From Cuniculiplasma sp052315415 (lineage in GTDB: Archaea > Thermoplasmatota > Thermoplasmata > Thermoplasmatales > Thermoplasmataceae), in assembly GCA_052315415.1 (NCBI GenBank), contig JBLSDH010000007.1, forward strand, positions 1 to 64,000: a DNA stretch of 64,000 nt, in the 5' to 3' direction. The notes under the pieces were generated by a model. That model did no database searches, was not told where the DNA came from, and saw only the letters and a program-made list of their open reading frames with translations. Below are positions 36,309-47,100 of the stretch, piece after piece. The position numbers and the translations under genes are program-made. Numbering within the stretch: the stretch's first letter is position 1; each line of letters starts with the position of its first letter.

Positions 36309-36989
36309 ATGGTCAATTATAACTTTCTTAAGAAAATAATGGTAATTGGTGAGAAGGAGACTATATCTAACTTATCAAAGTTCATTTCCATAGGAAAGGA
36401 GAACGCCTCACTTTTACTTGATATTTTCACCCATCCTGAAAACAACATAAATGACGCATCTTTTAAGATTGCACAGAATGAAAAGAATGCTGATAATATA
36501 ACTCTTGAAATTAAAAGAGGAATAACCTCAGGTGCTGTTGGCATCACACTTATGGAAAATTTTCTTGAACTGGTGGAAACATTTGATGATATGATAGACA
36601 GAACCTACTGGCTTTCAAGGGAGATGCAGAGAACAAAGGATAGCCTGATAAGCTCCATGTTTCACAGCGAACCTGTAAGCACTTTCTATGAATCATTCTC
36701 AAAAATCCTGAAAATATACGAGAATGCACTTGAAATTCTTAACTCATTACTAAACAGCAAGGACATATCTGATGTGAAGAGGTACAGATTACAGATAGAA
36801 AAATGTGAAGAGGATGTGGATGAGTTGAAGGATGCAGTAATAGACAGGCTGTACAGAATATCAGAAAGCATAAGTTACCTTCTCTTCAATCATATCAATT
36901 CTGTTGTACATGTGCTGGATGATCTTCTTGATGACTGTGAAGACATATCGGATCTGGTTTTGAATACACTTCTATCGGTATCAAAATGA
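36309..36989 (+). CDS. DUF47 (PhoU-like) phosphate transport accessory protein
   Basis: The 226-residue all-helical protein is of the DUF47 family, a relative of PhoU, commonly encoded just before PiT phosphate transporters and thought to regulate them. It shows the helical repeat and acidic metal-binding residues (LEIKRGITSGAVGITLMENF, FDDMIDRTYWLSRE, LDDCEDISDLV). The 4-nt overlap with the PiT gene confirms the pairing. A TATA-like sequence (36286-36296) is just upstream, so it is likely leaderless. Confidence 0.87.
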   Translation: MVNYNFLKKIMVIGEKETISNLSKFISIGKENASLLLDIFTHPENNINDASFKIAQNEKNADNITLEIKRGITSGAVGITLMENFLELVETFDDMIDRTYWLSREMQRTKDSLISSMFHSEPVSTFYESFSKILKIYENALEILNSLLNSKDISDVKRYRLQIEKCEEDVDELKDAVIDRLYRISESISYLLFNHINSVVHVLDDLLDDCEDISDLVLNTLLSVSK

Positions 36990-37885
36990 TATATGGCATT
37001 TTAATCCTTGCACTGGTTTTCATCCTTTCAATACTTGTGTCAGGAAATAATATATCGGCTGCTGTTGGAACAATAATAGGTTCCAGAATAGTTTCCAGAT
37101 GGTTTGGTCTTATACTTGGGGCAGTGGGTTTTTCCACTGGTCTCATTACAGAGGGGAGATTTCTTTCAGGTTCAATTTTCAGGGTGATGCCCAATGATCA
37201 GAGACTTGTTTTCCTGGCTCTGATCACCTCAGCGGCAGTATTCGCATTTGCAACATACACAAGGATACCACTATCACTCACAATGGCACTTGTGGGGGCA
37301 GCTCTTGGTATAGCCTTGAAAACTGGCTTTAATTACAATCATTCTTACATAACACTACTGATTTTAACCTGGGTAGCAGCTCCATTGATATCATTTGTTG
37401 CCTCAGCACTTGTAAACAGGGCTGTTGTCAACATGAATGTGAGTAATGTTTGGAGGTCAGCGGTAATCTACAAGTTGCTCCTTGTAATAATAAGCTTTTT
37501 CACGGCATTCACACTGGGGGCAAATACATTTGGTCTTCTGCTTTCCTTGTCTCCCGGAGATTACACAATGATTGTAATGGTAGCTGGAATATTCATAGGG
37601 GCAGTTGTTCTAAGCAGTGGAATAATCAGGCGTGTATCACAGGAGATGTACGGTATGAGGTATGCAAGCGCACTTGTTTCACTTGCAATTTCTTCATTTC
37701 TGGTGGAGGGTGCAACATTTTTTGCAATACCTCTTTCAAACACACAGACCCTCACATCCAGTGTTCTTGGTTCAGGTTATTCCTACAGGACCAAGGTGGT
37801 GTTTCTTAAGCCATTCCTCATAGTTGCATCCATGTGGGTTATCTCTCCACTCATAGGTATGCTCATAACTTACTCACTTGCCTGA
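36986..37885 (+). CDS. pitA: PiT-family inorganic phosphate transporter
   Basis: The 299-residue membrane protein has about eight to nine helices. The two halves of the PiT repeat are recognisable from SGNNISAAVGTIIGSRIVS near the N-terminus and LSNTQTLTSSVLGSGYSYR near the C-terminus (usual forms GaNDvAnafG and isTThaissaiiGvG). It is shorter than bacterial PiT but typical of archaeal ones. It moves phosphate by ion symport, with the DUF47 protein as likely regulator. Confidence 0.87.
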   Translation: MIYGILILALVFILSILVSGNNISAAVGTIIGSRIVSRWFGLILGAVGFSTGLITEGRFLSGSIFRVMPNDQRLVFLALITSAAVFAFATYTRIPLSLTMALVGAALGIALKTGFNYNHSYITLLILTWVAAPLISFVASALVNRAVVNMNVSNVWRSAVIYKLLLVIISFFTAFTLGANTFGLLLSLSPGDYTMIVMVAGIFIGAVVLSSGIIRRVSQEMYGMRYASALVSLAISSFLVEGATFFAIPLSNTQTLTSSVLGSGYSYRTKVVFLKPFLIVASMWVISPLIGMLITYSLA

Positions 37886-38554
37886 TTAGAAATCAAAAAG
37901 GGTTGTTTTATGCTTCCTCTCATACATGGAATAGAAAATTTCAAGAAATTTTGATCTTCCAAATGGCCTTTCATCTCCCAATTTTGAAAATTCAACCTCT
38001 CCAAGTGCATCTTTAAGATTATAGAGAAATTCTCTCTCATAAATTTCTCCTTCAATTTTAGCATCAGGATCCCCAATCATCTCATTTTTTACCATTTCAA
38101 TGGCATATGATTCAGTTATTCTGGATCCCGGTCTGCAGAGAAGGTTCACGCATAAATAATTCTCATAAAGTGGCATATGAGCATATATTGGGAAAGGATA
38201 ACCTATGAACCTTGGTTTATTTATTCTTCCTGAGAATTCAATCACTCCATCTTTCCCAACCTTTATTTTATCATCCCATCCCTCATTCCCAGAATGATTC
38301 AGTGTAATCAAATTGAATTTATTCCCATCTTTATCAGTTGTATATGAGTTCTCATCAATAACAAAATTCATGGTTTGTCCTTCAAGATAACATTCAAGTA
38401 AAAGAGAATCTTCATTTTGAATAATTCTGGAAATTTTCATTTTTGCAGGAAAACCATCATTTATGTTTGAGATCAGAAATGAAAGGATTCGATGCCTTTC
38501 CCATCTGACATTTTCAAGTTCCAAGAAAAGTTCTTTCATCCTGTCCCTTGGCAT
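37886..38554 (-). CDS. Unknown cytoplasmic protein (second of an unrecognised pair)
   Basis: I do not recognise this 222-residue protein. It has no membrane segment or metal motif. It starts with a charged helix (MPRDRMKELFLELENVRWER), continues with mixed beta regions, and contains a Pro-rich IGYPFPIYAHMPLYENYL. The ATG at 38554 has GAGAGGTG about eight bases upstream and is taken over one at 38590. It overlaps the gap to the upstream unknown gene closely, so the two are surely co-transcribed. Its stop directly abuts that of the phosphate transporter. Confidence 0.65.
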   Translation of the reverse strand: MPRDRMKELFLELENVRWERHRILSFLISNINDGFPAKMKISRIIQNEDSLLLECYLEGQTMNFVIDENSYTTDKDGNKFNLITLNHSGNEGWDDKIKVGKDGVIEFSGRINKPRFIGYPFPIYAHMPLYENYLCVNLLCRPGSRITESYAIEMVKNEMIGDPDAKIEGEIYEREFLYNLKDALGEVEFSKLGDERPFGRSKFLEIFYSMYERKHKTTLFDF

Positions 38555-38555
38555 C

Positions 38556-39305
38556 TCAGATACACCTCTCCATATATTCGTGAAGTTCAATCAGGAAAGG
38601 CAATCCATAGTTCCCCATAGGCACACCATGGGTTGTTTCACCATCTGAATATATTAGTGCTGTGCCTGAAATCGATTTCATGTATACTCCGCTGTTGATC
38701 CCGTACTGGAATTCAAATCTTTTTTTGAAGCCTGGAGCATTATTTGCCTTCACATTACTGTCAATTGAAAAAGCCTCTCTTGATCCTATTTCCCTTAATT
38801 CTGAAATTATTTTTTGCATTTTTCTCTGTATGGATGTGGTAAATAAGGTGAGAAGTTCAATCCTGTCACTGGAAAATTCCCCTTCCCTTTTAAGAGAAAA
38901 CATTCCACTTTCTGATGTAAGGGTCATGCTAAGTGGACTCATACCATCATCAATTTTCTGTAAAATTTCATTTATATGAATATTTCTTGCTATTTCTCCG
39001 GATGCAATGAATCGTCCACCGGAACCTATCATGTTGATGTAATTTAATTTCAGATCCCTTTCAGATGCATCCTTTAGAATTTCCCTGAAAAATGAAGATG
39101 TCATGGGAACAATATTTTTTTTCAGTTCCTTCCCAGACCTGTTTCTCGATATTACAATCACACCCTTTTTCAGAAAGGGTATTACAATAGTCCTGGAGGC
39201 AAAATGATCAAGGGCACCCCTTTCATCACAGACATAACCATAATAATATTTTCCAGTTTCAGGAAGATTTTTCTCTATAACAGATCTAATCTCTTCAGGA
39301 TCCAA
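38556..39305 (-). CDS. Unknown cytoplasmic protein (first of an unrecognised pair)
   Basis: The 249-residue protein is soluble, with an N-terminal region that includes GYVCDERGALDHFASR, a middle with NYINMIGSGGRFIASGEIARN, and a long charged helix (about 145-170). Near the end TALIYSDGETTHGVPMGNYG is striking but unassigned. I cannot place the family. It is the first gene of a two-gene unit with the next entry on the same strand. An AT-rich region separates it from the divergent tRNA. Confidence 0.6.
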   Translation of the reverse strand: MDPEEIRSVIEKNLPETGKYYYGYVCDERGALDHFASRTIVIPFLKKGVIVISRNRSGKELKKNIVPMTSSFFREILKDASERDLKLNYINMIGSGGRFIASGEIARNIHINEILQKIDDGMSPLSMTLTSESGMFSLKREGEFSSDRIELLTLFTTSIQRKMQKIISELREIGSREAFSIDSNVKANNAPGFKKRFEFQYGINSGVYMKSISGTALIYSDGETTHGVPMGNYGLPFLIELHEYMERCI

Positions 39306-39390
39306 TATGCCATTAAGTTTTCAACATTTATTATCTTTTTTCAAATACATAGAATAAGTGTTATATTCATCTCAACAATACAGGAAATGA

Positions 39391-39465
39391 AGCGGGGTGG
39401 GGTAGCTAGGAAATCCCGACGGGCTCATAACCCGTAGATCAATGGTTCAAATCCATTCCCCGCTA
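39391..39465 (+). tRNA. Initiator tRNA-Met (anticodon CAT)
   Basis: The sequence folds as a full cloverleaf. The acceptor stem is AGCGGGG paired with CCCCGCT, the D-arm has a GGG/CCC stem, and the anticodon stem ACGGG/CCCGT encloses CTCATAA. The T-stem AATGG/CCATT encloses TTCAAAT. The A1-T72 end pair and three G-C pairs next to the anticodon loop are marks of the archaeal initiator rather than the elongator. CCA is not encoded. A TATA-like box lies about 30 nt upstream, and a T-run follows at 39466. Confidence 0.93.
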
Positions 39466-39472
39466 TTTTTTA

Positions 39473-39718
39473 TTATGTGTATTCAGGTAGTCTGTCTGAA
39501 TCCATGTCAGGATTTTCCTCTTTCCACTTTTCCAATGGTATTTTTCCTATTGATCTCACAGGGTCAAAATCCTGATTATGGCACTTTGGACATGTGAACA
39601 GAAGATTATTAAAGATATGGGGTCTCAATAAATCCCTTGCCCTGAACATGTGTTGAAAAACAGCACCGCAGGATTTGCATTTTATTTCCCATATGTGCAC
39701 ATACTTCTCTTCTGACAT
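39473..39718 (-). CDS. Small zinc-ribbon protein
   Basis: The 81-residue protein has two cysteine pairs, CKSCGAV and TCPKCHNQ, separated by about 25 residues, forming one zinc ribbon. The tail is acidic (EKWKEENPDMDSDRLPEYT). No other domain is visible. Such proteins may bind nucleic acid or a partner protein, but the function is unknown. It sits tail-to-tail with the initiator tRNA. Confidence 0.75.
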   Translation of the reverse strand: MSEEKYVHIWEIKCKSCGAVFQHMFRARDLLRPHIFNNLLFTCPKCHNQDFDPVRSIGKIPLEKWKEENPDMDSDRLPEYT

Positions 39719-39850
39719 GGTCGTATAATGGCAATGCGTATAAATTACTATTTGTACAATCCTGTTTTAATAAAAGAATGTAAGATGACAATATATGAAA
39801 AACTTTTATCCTTCAGTATTCTGACCTTTTCAATCTGAAGGAGAAAAATT

Positions 39851-41491
39851 ATGCTCAATGATGGAAATAATCTCTGGTATAAGGAAGCAGTATTTTATGA
39901 GGTTCATGTGAGAAGTTATTTCGATTCCAACAACGATGGTATAGGGGATTTCAAAGGATTAACAGAGAAGCTTGATTATATAAAAAGCATTGGAATTGAC
40001 TGCATATGGTTACTCCCATTTTTTGAATCCCCTCTAAAAGATGACGGATATGACGTTTCAGATTATTATAGCATTCACCATGATCTTGGCACCATGGAAG
40101 ACTTCGAAAAATTCATAAAGGAAGCACATGACAGGAATATCAGGGTCATAGGTGATCTTGTTTTAAATCATGTATCTGATCAGCACAGCTGGTTTGTTGA
40201 GGCCAGATCATCAAAAAACAGTAAAAAAAGGGACTGGTTTGTCTGGACTGATGACCCTTCGAAATACAGCGACGCAAGAATAATATTTGTGGACGTGGAG
40301 AAATCAAATTGGACATTTGATCAGACCTCAGGACAGTACTACTGGCACAGATTCTACAGTCATCAACCGGATCTGAATTATGACAATCCTGAGGTGAGAG
40401 ATGAGATAAAAAACGTTTTCAGGTTCTGGTTGAAAAAGGGCATGGATGGTTTCAGGTGTGATGCGGCACCATATCTCTATGAGAGGGAGGGCGTTGGTTA
40501 TGAGGGTCTTCCGGAAACCCATAATTTTTTCAAAGAGCTGAGGGCAATAATGGATGAGGAGTTTCCTGGTTGTATTCTTCTTGCAGAGGCTAACCAGTGG
40601 CCGGCAGAATCAAAGAAATATTTCGGAAACGGTGATGAATTCAACATGGTCTTCAATTTTCCACTCATGCCAAGAATATTTGTCTCACTTGCAAAGAGGT
40701 CATCATACCCAATAGTGAATATACTGAATCAAATAAATGACATTCCGGAAAACTGTTCATGGGGTTTGTTTCTGAGGAATCATGATGAACTCACCCTTGA
40801 AATGGTGGATGATGAGGAACGTGACATAATGTACAAGGAGTATGCAAAGATTCCAAAAATGATACTTAACAAGGGCATAAGAAGAAGGCTTGCACCACTC
40901 ATGGACAATGACAGGCATGTTATAGAAATGCTCCACGGTATTCTGTTGAGTCTTCCAGGTTCACCAATTCTTTACTATGGTGATGAGATTAACATGGGGG
41001 ACAACATATATCTTGGTGATAGGAACGGGGTTAGAACTCCAATGCAGTGGTCATACGACAGGAATGCAGGCTTCTCAAAGTGTGATCCTGAGCAACTTTA
41101 CCTTCCTGTAATCATAAATCCAAACTATCACTATGAGGTTTATAACGTTGAAGCCATGAACAGACTGCCCTCCTCTTTTCTAAACTGGCTGAGAAGAATA
41201 ATCATAGTGAGAAAGCAGAATTCAAAGGTATTCGGCTTTGGCTCAATAGAAATACTGAACTGTAACAACACTGAAATACTTGCTTATATAAGGAGTTACC
41301 AGGATCAGAGAGTGCTGTGTGTCTTCAACGTATCAAGGAATCCCTCATATGCTGCACTTGATCTCTCAAAATATTCTGGACATATTGTAAGGGATATGAT
41401 TGGACTTCAGAGATTTCCAGATATACCTGAAAAAGAAAAATATATAATTACCCTTCCGGGTAGTTCTTTCTTCTGGCTTAAAATTGAGTGA
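39851..41491 (+). CDS. treS: Trehalose synthase (maltose alpha-D-glucosyltransferase), GH13
   Basis: The 546-residue enzyme interconverts maltose and trehalose. It is a GH13 barrel with nucleophile in GFRCDAAPYL, acid/base in LLAEANQWP and transition-state aspartate in FLRNHDELTLE. The stretch YYGDEINMGDNIYLGDRNGV followed by RTPMQWSYDRNAGFS is specific to TreS-like enzymes. A C-terminal beta domain follows. AAGGAG at 39838-39843 precedes the ATG by 7 nt. The fused maltokinase domain seen in some bacteria is absent. Trehalose could serve as a compatible solute. Confidence 0.9.
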   Translation: MLNDGNNLWYKEAVFYEVHVRSYFDSNNDGIGDFKGLTEKLDYIKSIGIDCIWLLPFFESPLKDDGYDVSDYYSIHHDLGTMEDFEKFIKEAHDRNIRVIGDLVLNHVSDQHSWFVEARSSKNSKKRDWFVWTDDPSKYSDARIIFVDVEKSNWTFDQTSGQYYWHRFYSHQPDLNYDNPEVRDEIKNVFRFWLKKGMDGFRCDAAPYLYEREGVGYEGLPETHNFFKELRAIMDEEFPGCILLAEANQWPAESKKYFGNGDEFNMVFNFPLMPRIFVSLAKRSSYPIVNILNQINDIPENCSWGLFLRNHDELTLEMVDDEERDIMYKEYAKIPKMILNKGIRRRLAPLMDNDRHVIEMLHGILLSLPGSPILYYGDEINMGDNIYLGDRNGVRTPMQWSYDRNAGFSKCDPEQLYLPVIINPNYHYEVYNVEAMNRLPSSFLNWLRRIIIVRKQNSKVFGFGSIEILNCNNTEILAYIRSYQDQRVLCVFNVSRNPSYAALDLSKYSGHIVRDMIGLQRFPDIPEKEKYIITLPGSSFFWLKIE

Positions 41492-41492
41492 T

Positions 41493-42110
41493 TTACTTGA
41501 AAGCCAGATATGCTTTGTGGGCCTTCTCAAATCTTTTGTTCACTGATTCCCAGTCCACATTCTTCATGAATGCGTCCAGATAAGGTGCCCTCTTTGCTCC
41601 GTAATCCACATAGTATGCGTGTTCATATACGTCAAGTGCAAGAACCACTATTGCATTCCATATTCCGTTGGTGTTGTGAACATCTGCCCCTATGTTTCTC
41701 AATTTTCCAGTGTTTAGATCATATACAAGAAGGGCCCAGCCTCTGAATGCTGTTCCTGTGGCCTTGAAATCCTCAACCCATTTCTCATAGGATCCAAAAT
41801 CCTCATCAATTTTTTTCTTTAGTTCGGCGGAGAGATTTTTTGATCCCTCTTTCTTCAGCGACTCGAAGTATATTTCATGCAGCAGCGCACCATCGTAGTT
41901 GAATGTCTCTTCCAGCTTCAGTTCCCTGAACTCGCTGTAATTCTGGTTAGCCTTGCTCCTGTCAGCTGAGGGAAGTTTTTCCCATATCTCGTTCAGTTTG
42001 TTTACATATCCTGTATAGTGTGTCTCAAAGTGGTACTCAATCTGCTGATCTGAAATGCCATCCAATCCTTTTGGTTTAAATTGTGATTTTTTCTCCCATT
42101 TTTCTGCCAT
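41493..42110 (-). CDS. sod: Iron/manganese superoxide dismutase
   Basis: The 205-residue enzyme converts superoxide to oxygen and hydrogen peroxide. The four metal ligands are in EYHFETHYTGYVNKLN (His), GALLHEIYFE (His) and LDVYEHAYYVDYG (Asp and His). Whether iron or manganese is used cannot be told. The ATG follows GGTGAAATA. It is convergent with treS (1 nt between stops) and points to an aerobic or microaerobic life. Confidence 0.93.
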   Translation of the reverse strand: MAEKWEKKSQFKPKGLDGISDQQIEYHFETHYTGYVNKLNEIWEKLPSADRSKANQNYSEFRELKLEETFNYDGALLHEIYFESLKKEGSKNLSAELKKKIDEDFGSYEKWVEDFKATGTAFRGWALLVYDLNTGKLRNIGADVHNTNGIWNAIVVLALDVYEHAYYVDYGAKRAPYLDAFMKNVDWESVNKRFEKAHKAYLAFK

Positions 42111-42193
42111 TATTTCACCAAGGGTTTATGGCATTTTCTTTAAAAAATATTGTGATTATTTTTAAGTGATTTTTAAAACATATTGATTATATT

Positions 42194-43396
42194 CTAATTT
42201 TCATTCTCCCTTAGTGGTTTTTTAAAACCCATGGGAAATCTTTCAAATAAAATTATGAGGATGAAAACAGCAATTGAAAACTGAACCATTGTAAGGAAGG
42301 AGAGCCTGTAACCAAGGTCTGATGCCTCAAAGCCAAGCAGAAAAGGTGTAATACTCCCCACTATCATCATTATGGAATAGAAGAAGCTGTTGGCTGAATT
42401 CCTTGTTGACACCTCAAAAGAACGTGAAATTTTTGTTATTGATACGGGATATGTGAAGCCGTGTGGAATACCTAGAAGCAGGAATGAAAATATCAATTCA
42501 ATTGCATTTACTGACATGGCTATGAGCACAAGTCCAAATGCGGTCAATATCCCGGAAATAAGCATGTAGTTGAAAATATTTTCTGGTGCCTTGGCAGCGT
42601 AAAAGAGCCTGGAAAGAAAGGATGATGCAAAAAACACTGAAAAAACATAGTTCACCTCGGCTGAATTCAGGGATGCAACCTGTTCACCATAAAGTCCACC
42701 GTATGTTGTGAGGAAGGCAAAGGGAATTGCATACATCAGGTTATTAAGGGTGGATACAATGAATCCCCTGTCCTTTAAAACTCTGGAGTATTCAACATTT
42801 TTCCTTCCCTTTTCATTTTCCTCCGGAAATTTTATGAAAAATGAGAGTATGAATGCCACGAAGGGAAAAGCCGAGAAGTAAAGGAATGAAAGTTTTTCTC
42901 CAGATATTGTTATAATATAGCCCTCAAGCAAAGGTTCAACTGCCAGGGACAAACTAAGCGCAACTGTATACAGGGCAAGAACCCTCTCCCTCACTGCTCT
43001 GTCCTGAAACATCCCTGCTGAGGTGATTATATTGGGCATAACAGCCCCCAAAACAAAAGCCTCCACCACTGTTATGAACCATATGGAAAGACCATCGGAA
43101 AATGCAAAAAATGGGAAAACTATTGCATAAATGAATATTGACACTCTGAAAAGAGTTTTCCTTTTACCTGATGGTATTCTTGAATTTATGAAAGCACTCA
43201 TAATGAATGCTGCGAAAGAACTTATGGATATGAGAATGCCAAGTTCAAATTTACTGAATCCAAAATAATCCTTTGCAAGAAGAGGTACATTTGTGAGAAA
43301 CATGTTGTTGCTGCCCCTCACCGAAAAAGTGATTGAAATTATTATTCCTATTGCGGGAAGGTAATTCCTTATTTTTGACTTATTTTCACTGATCAT
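42194..43396 (-). CDS. Major facilitator superfamily transporter
   Basis: The 400-residue protein has twelve hydrophobic segments in two sets of six, with a charged central loop (KFPEENEKGRKNVEYSRV). The early GFSKFELGILISISSFAAF and SRIPSGKRKTLFR loop between helices 2 and 3 fit the MFS pattern. The substrate is unknown. It overlaps the end of the GPN GTPase gene by 11 nt, so it is in the polD-GPN transcript, perhaps only by position. Confidence 0.82.
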   Translation of the reverse strand: MISENKSKIRNYLPAIGIIISITFSVRGSNNMFLTNVPLLAKDYFGFSKFELGILISISSFAAFIMSAFINSRIPSGKRKTLFRVSIFIYAIVFPFFAFSDGLSIWFITVVEAFVLGAVMPNIITSAGMFQDRAVRERVLALYTVALSLSLAVEPLLEGYIITISGEKLSFLYFSAFPFVAFILSFFIKFPEENEKGRKNVEYSRVLKDRGFIVSTLNNLMYAIPFAFLTTYGGLYGEQVASLNSAEVNYVFSVFFASSFLSRLFYAAKAPENIFNYMLISGILTAFGLVLIAMSVNAIELIFSFLLLGIPHGFTYPVSITKISRSFEVSTRNSANSFFYSIMMIVGSITPFLLGFEASDLGYRLSFLTMVQFSIAVFILIILFERFPMGFKKPLRENEN

Positions 43397-44192
43397 TTAT
43401 GTCATCTTTATCCTGATCCTCTGAATACAGGGTGTCCTCATCCTCCCCACCCGTGAGGTAAAGTGACATCTGGCCGTATATTTCATCAATGCCTGAGAGG
43501 TTTCTTGCAGATACACCTATTATATTATTGCTCAATCCACTCTCCTCAAAGGAATTGATAAAGTTGTAAAAGAAATCCTTTCTGCCCTCAACCTTTTCTT
43601 CCATGAAACCGTCAATGAGCATGTCCTTGTCCTTGTCCCAGGCTAATATTTTTTCCAATATGTCATCTTCCAGAACATCAACCTTGTTCATTACATACAA
43701 TGTGGGTTTCATGAATCTTGTCATTATGGATGCAAAAAGCAATTTTTGTGATATGAAACCGGAGGGGGTTGAGGCAACTATGCCGTCTCCAACAAAAGCA
43801 AGCATGGCCCTTTTTCCAGCAAGCGACTCAACGATCATTGGGCTTGAAGTTCTGAAGGAAAAAAGTTCTATCTGTCCAGGGGTATCAAATATTACATAGT
43901 AATCAAGCATTTCATCTGTGATCTCCTTTATCCTCTCCACATTCTCTATTATGAGATCTGATGCAACAATCTGTGCTCCGTTTGGCCCAAGGTTAAATTG
44001 GCTCATGATATCCTGCAGGGATATCCATTCCCTTATGTCAACATCCGCTTCATATGGTATGAATTCAGCACCAGGATCAAGATTCACAATGGCAGCATCA
44101 ATGCCATTCCTCTGCAGATATTCTTTTATGGCTCCACATAGTGTGGATTTTCCTGTCCCTGCAGGTCCAGTAACAAAAAGTCCACCCTTCAT
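43386..44192 (-). CDS. GPN-loop GTPase
   Basis: The 268-residue protein has the P-loop GPAGTGKSTLC, the defining Gly-Pro-Asn insertion (FNLGPNGAQI), the G3-type FDTPGQIELFSF and the guanine motif VMNKVDVLED. Archaeal GPN proteins are homodimers related to eukaryotic GPN1-3, which help assemble RNA polymerase; the archaeal role is less certain. An acidic tail ends the protein. It overlaps the polD large-subunit gene by 4 nt. Confidence 0.9.
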   Translation of the reverse strand: MKGGLFVTGPAGTGKSTLCGAIKEYLQRNGIDAAIVNLDPGAEFIPYEADVDIREWISLQDIMSQFNLGPNGAQIVASDLIIENVERIKEITDEMLDYYVIFDTPGQIELFSFRTSSPMIVESLAGKRAMLAFVGDGIVASTPSGFISQKLLFASIMTRFMKPTLYVMNKVDVLEDDILEKILAWDKDKDMLIDGFMEEKVEGRKDFFYNFINSFEESGLSNNIIGVSARNLSGIDEIYGQMSLYLTGGEDEDTLYSEDQDKDDINDQ

Positions 44193-47100
44193 TCCTCTTC
44201 CTCTTCTGAATATGAATCTAGGTTATTATCCATGTCATCGGAAGCATCAATTTCATTTCCTGTCATCTTGAATGAAGTCTCTATTGTTCTCAGTATGTTG
44301 TCAATCCTGTATTTTAGCTCCTCCGGAAGTTCATATTCCTTTCTCATCATAACTATCATGCTTAGATATTTCACAATACCACCTATGTGGATTGTGAGAA
44401 CAATGCTGTCTTTTCCACACCTTGTGCATTTTCCTGAAAGGGGAAGTCTCCTGTACTTTGCCTCACACTTGTTGCATCTGAAACGCTGAGAAAAGAAACC
44501 CCTGAAATTTCCAAACAGGTCAGGCAAAAAGTGAGATTCAAGTATCCTTGCTGAAACGTCGCTTGCATCAACCGCCCTTATCCTCGTCTCCAGTTCCAGC
44601 TGTTTTTTTATCTTTATCTTCATGTTTCCAAGTGTTTTGTAAGATGAAACCATCACACCATCATTGAGATCTGAAGTGGAAAACATGCATTCAAGGCCTT
44701 TCAGAATCCCTGTCTTTTCTACCAGGTTCTTTGCCTGAAACATTATGTTTTCTATTTCTGCGGGTTTTTTGTTTTCATATGTGGCTTCATAAAATTCAAG
44801 TGGATACCTTTCCAGTGCATCAACATTCAGTGCTTCTTTATCCACTTCATCAGGTCTCAATTCCATTGTCAGCACAAGCGGGGCATCCATGAGTCCACCT
44901 GTTGTTGATGGCAGATATTTTCTTGAAAAATTAAGAAGTCCATCCAGCAGGAGCATTATGGAATCCTCATCACCGTCACAGTTCCTTCTTTTTGCCGCAT
45001 GAAAGAAAGGATGCGCATAACATCCATTAATTTTGGAGAATCCAATTATTCTTCCCACAATACCACCAGAGGTGTGGGGTGCCAGCCCTATGACCAGATG
45101 GCCAATCAGATCCTCTGCCGAATTGCAATTGTAAAACGGTTCCATTCCGTAGTACCTTACAAGAAGTGTATCCACGAACTTTGAAACCCTGAGAAGATAT
45201 TCCCCCGCATCCCATGGTATTATTATATCCTGAGGAAAAATCTCGTTTTTTCCCAGTGTGTAACCAAGTTCAACAGCTTTTCTTGGTGGCAGACCTATTT
45301 CACCTATATAAAAATGTGTTATTGGCACATCGCTCATATCGTATCTGCATGTTCCATCCTTGTTAACGGAAAGATCAAACTGTGATCTTAATAATCCCTT
45401 CTCAAGTGGTTCCGGATATTTCCCACTGGACATCAGTTTTTTTACACCCTTGACCGTCAGATTTTTCTTTCCATTTTTTTCTGGCATTCCAACTCTCTGA
45501 ACTGCTGATTCCCATATCTCTCTTATATCAAGGATCATCTTTTCACTTTTCTGCAGATCATCTGTTCTTTCACCGCATTCCGGGCATCTTATCAATGCAG
45601 TATCAGTTCTGCAGTTCCTGCATATGCGTCTGTTCACTTCCACACTGTATTTTGTCTCCTTTCCACCTATTGCAGCTGCAATATTTCTCTGGGATGAGCC
45701 AAGATTTTCAATTGGGAAAAGTGCATTGACAAGTGGATTCATCTTTCTGTACCCGGCTTTCTCAGGTCTGCCTAACCTTGCACCAACTCTTGTAGGGGAT
45801 CTTGCCATAATTTTTATGCCACTTATGGCTGAAATGTATTCCAGGGGATCGGCGATATTTTGAATTTTTGAATATTTACTGAAAATGATCTTCAGAATAT
45901 CTCCATTAAGAATCTTCACATTTTCCTTTAATTCAAATTCAACTCCAAGCTTTATGAGTATATCCACAATTTTTTCTGATTTTTCTATTTCAGGAAATTT
46001 TTTCAAGGATAGGGATTTAAAAATCTGCTCTCCTATGATGTCAATTTCCTCAACAGTGAGATCATGCCAGAAGTAATTATATTTTGGATGCAATGGGATT
46101 CCCTTTTCCCTGCTTATCTGAAATGCATCCTCGGGACTCTCAGGATAAATACAGCCTTTGCATTCTTTTTCAAAAATTAGATCATACCATTCCTTTGAAA
46201 ATGGGCTTTTTTCCAGAACATGATTGTTTTCCAGGAAGTCTCCGTAGGAGATCAGTATTTCCCCAAGATCCGTTATTTTTTCTATATTCTCTGAATATTT
46301 TTCTGCCTCTTCCTGAGAATTTATTCTTATGTGTCTTCCATCCTTTGTAAGGATCATTGGCCCCTCTATTTCATCGCAAGGTGTCACTGCCGCAGCCTTT
46401 CCTGGAAGTTCGACCTTTATCTGGCTTCCTGTTGCTATGAAACTGTCCAGAATTACCATCGAGGCAGGATGAATGGAGGCAGCGGCAAGACCGGATAACC
46501 TTGATCTTCCGTACCTTAGCCTGAAACCCCCAGGGGCTCCCTGCATGGAAAAAACAGGCCTCCCCGCAAGAACATCCTGAAGGAATTTCTTGGCCTTTCT
46601 GTCCACCTCACCTCCCTTCTCCTTTCCACTTTCATTCAGGAATGACCACTCGGAAATACCAAGCTTTTCAGTGTGTTTCAGAACCTTTTTGGATTTCTGC
46701 AGCAAACCTTCACACAGGACAAGGCACATACCTCCTCTTATTCTGTTTGTTTTTATTCTCTCCATGTCCCTGTGTCCTGAGACCTCCTCGTCCTCACTGC
46801 CTTCCCCGTCTATGCAAACCGGACAGTTTTTGATTGCATTTTTCAGTTCTGCATCATCGGGCAAATACTGCAAGTGTTTAACCCGGTTGTATGCCTGAAC
46901 CTCCTCTATGTATCTCTCAATCTCATCCTCTGTGGGTTTGTAAGAACCTATGCCCAGTTCCCTTCTGACTATGTCACCTATGAGAACGCTGAGTGCCTGT
47001 GCTGTACCACCTGCACCCCTTATTGGGCCCGCATAAACTATTGTTACATAATCGGTACCATCGTAGTTTTTACCTATTTTTACTGAGGAAATACCTTCGA

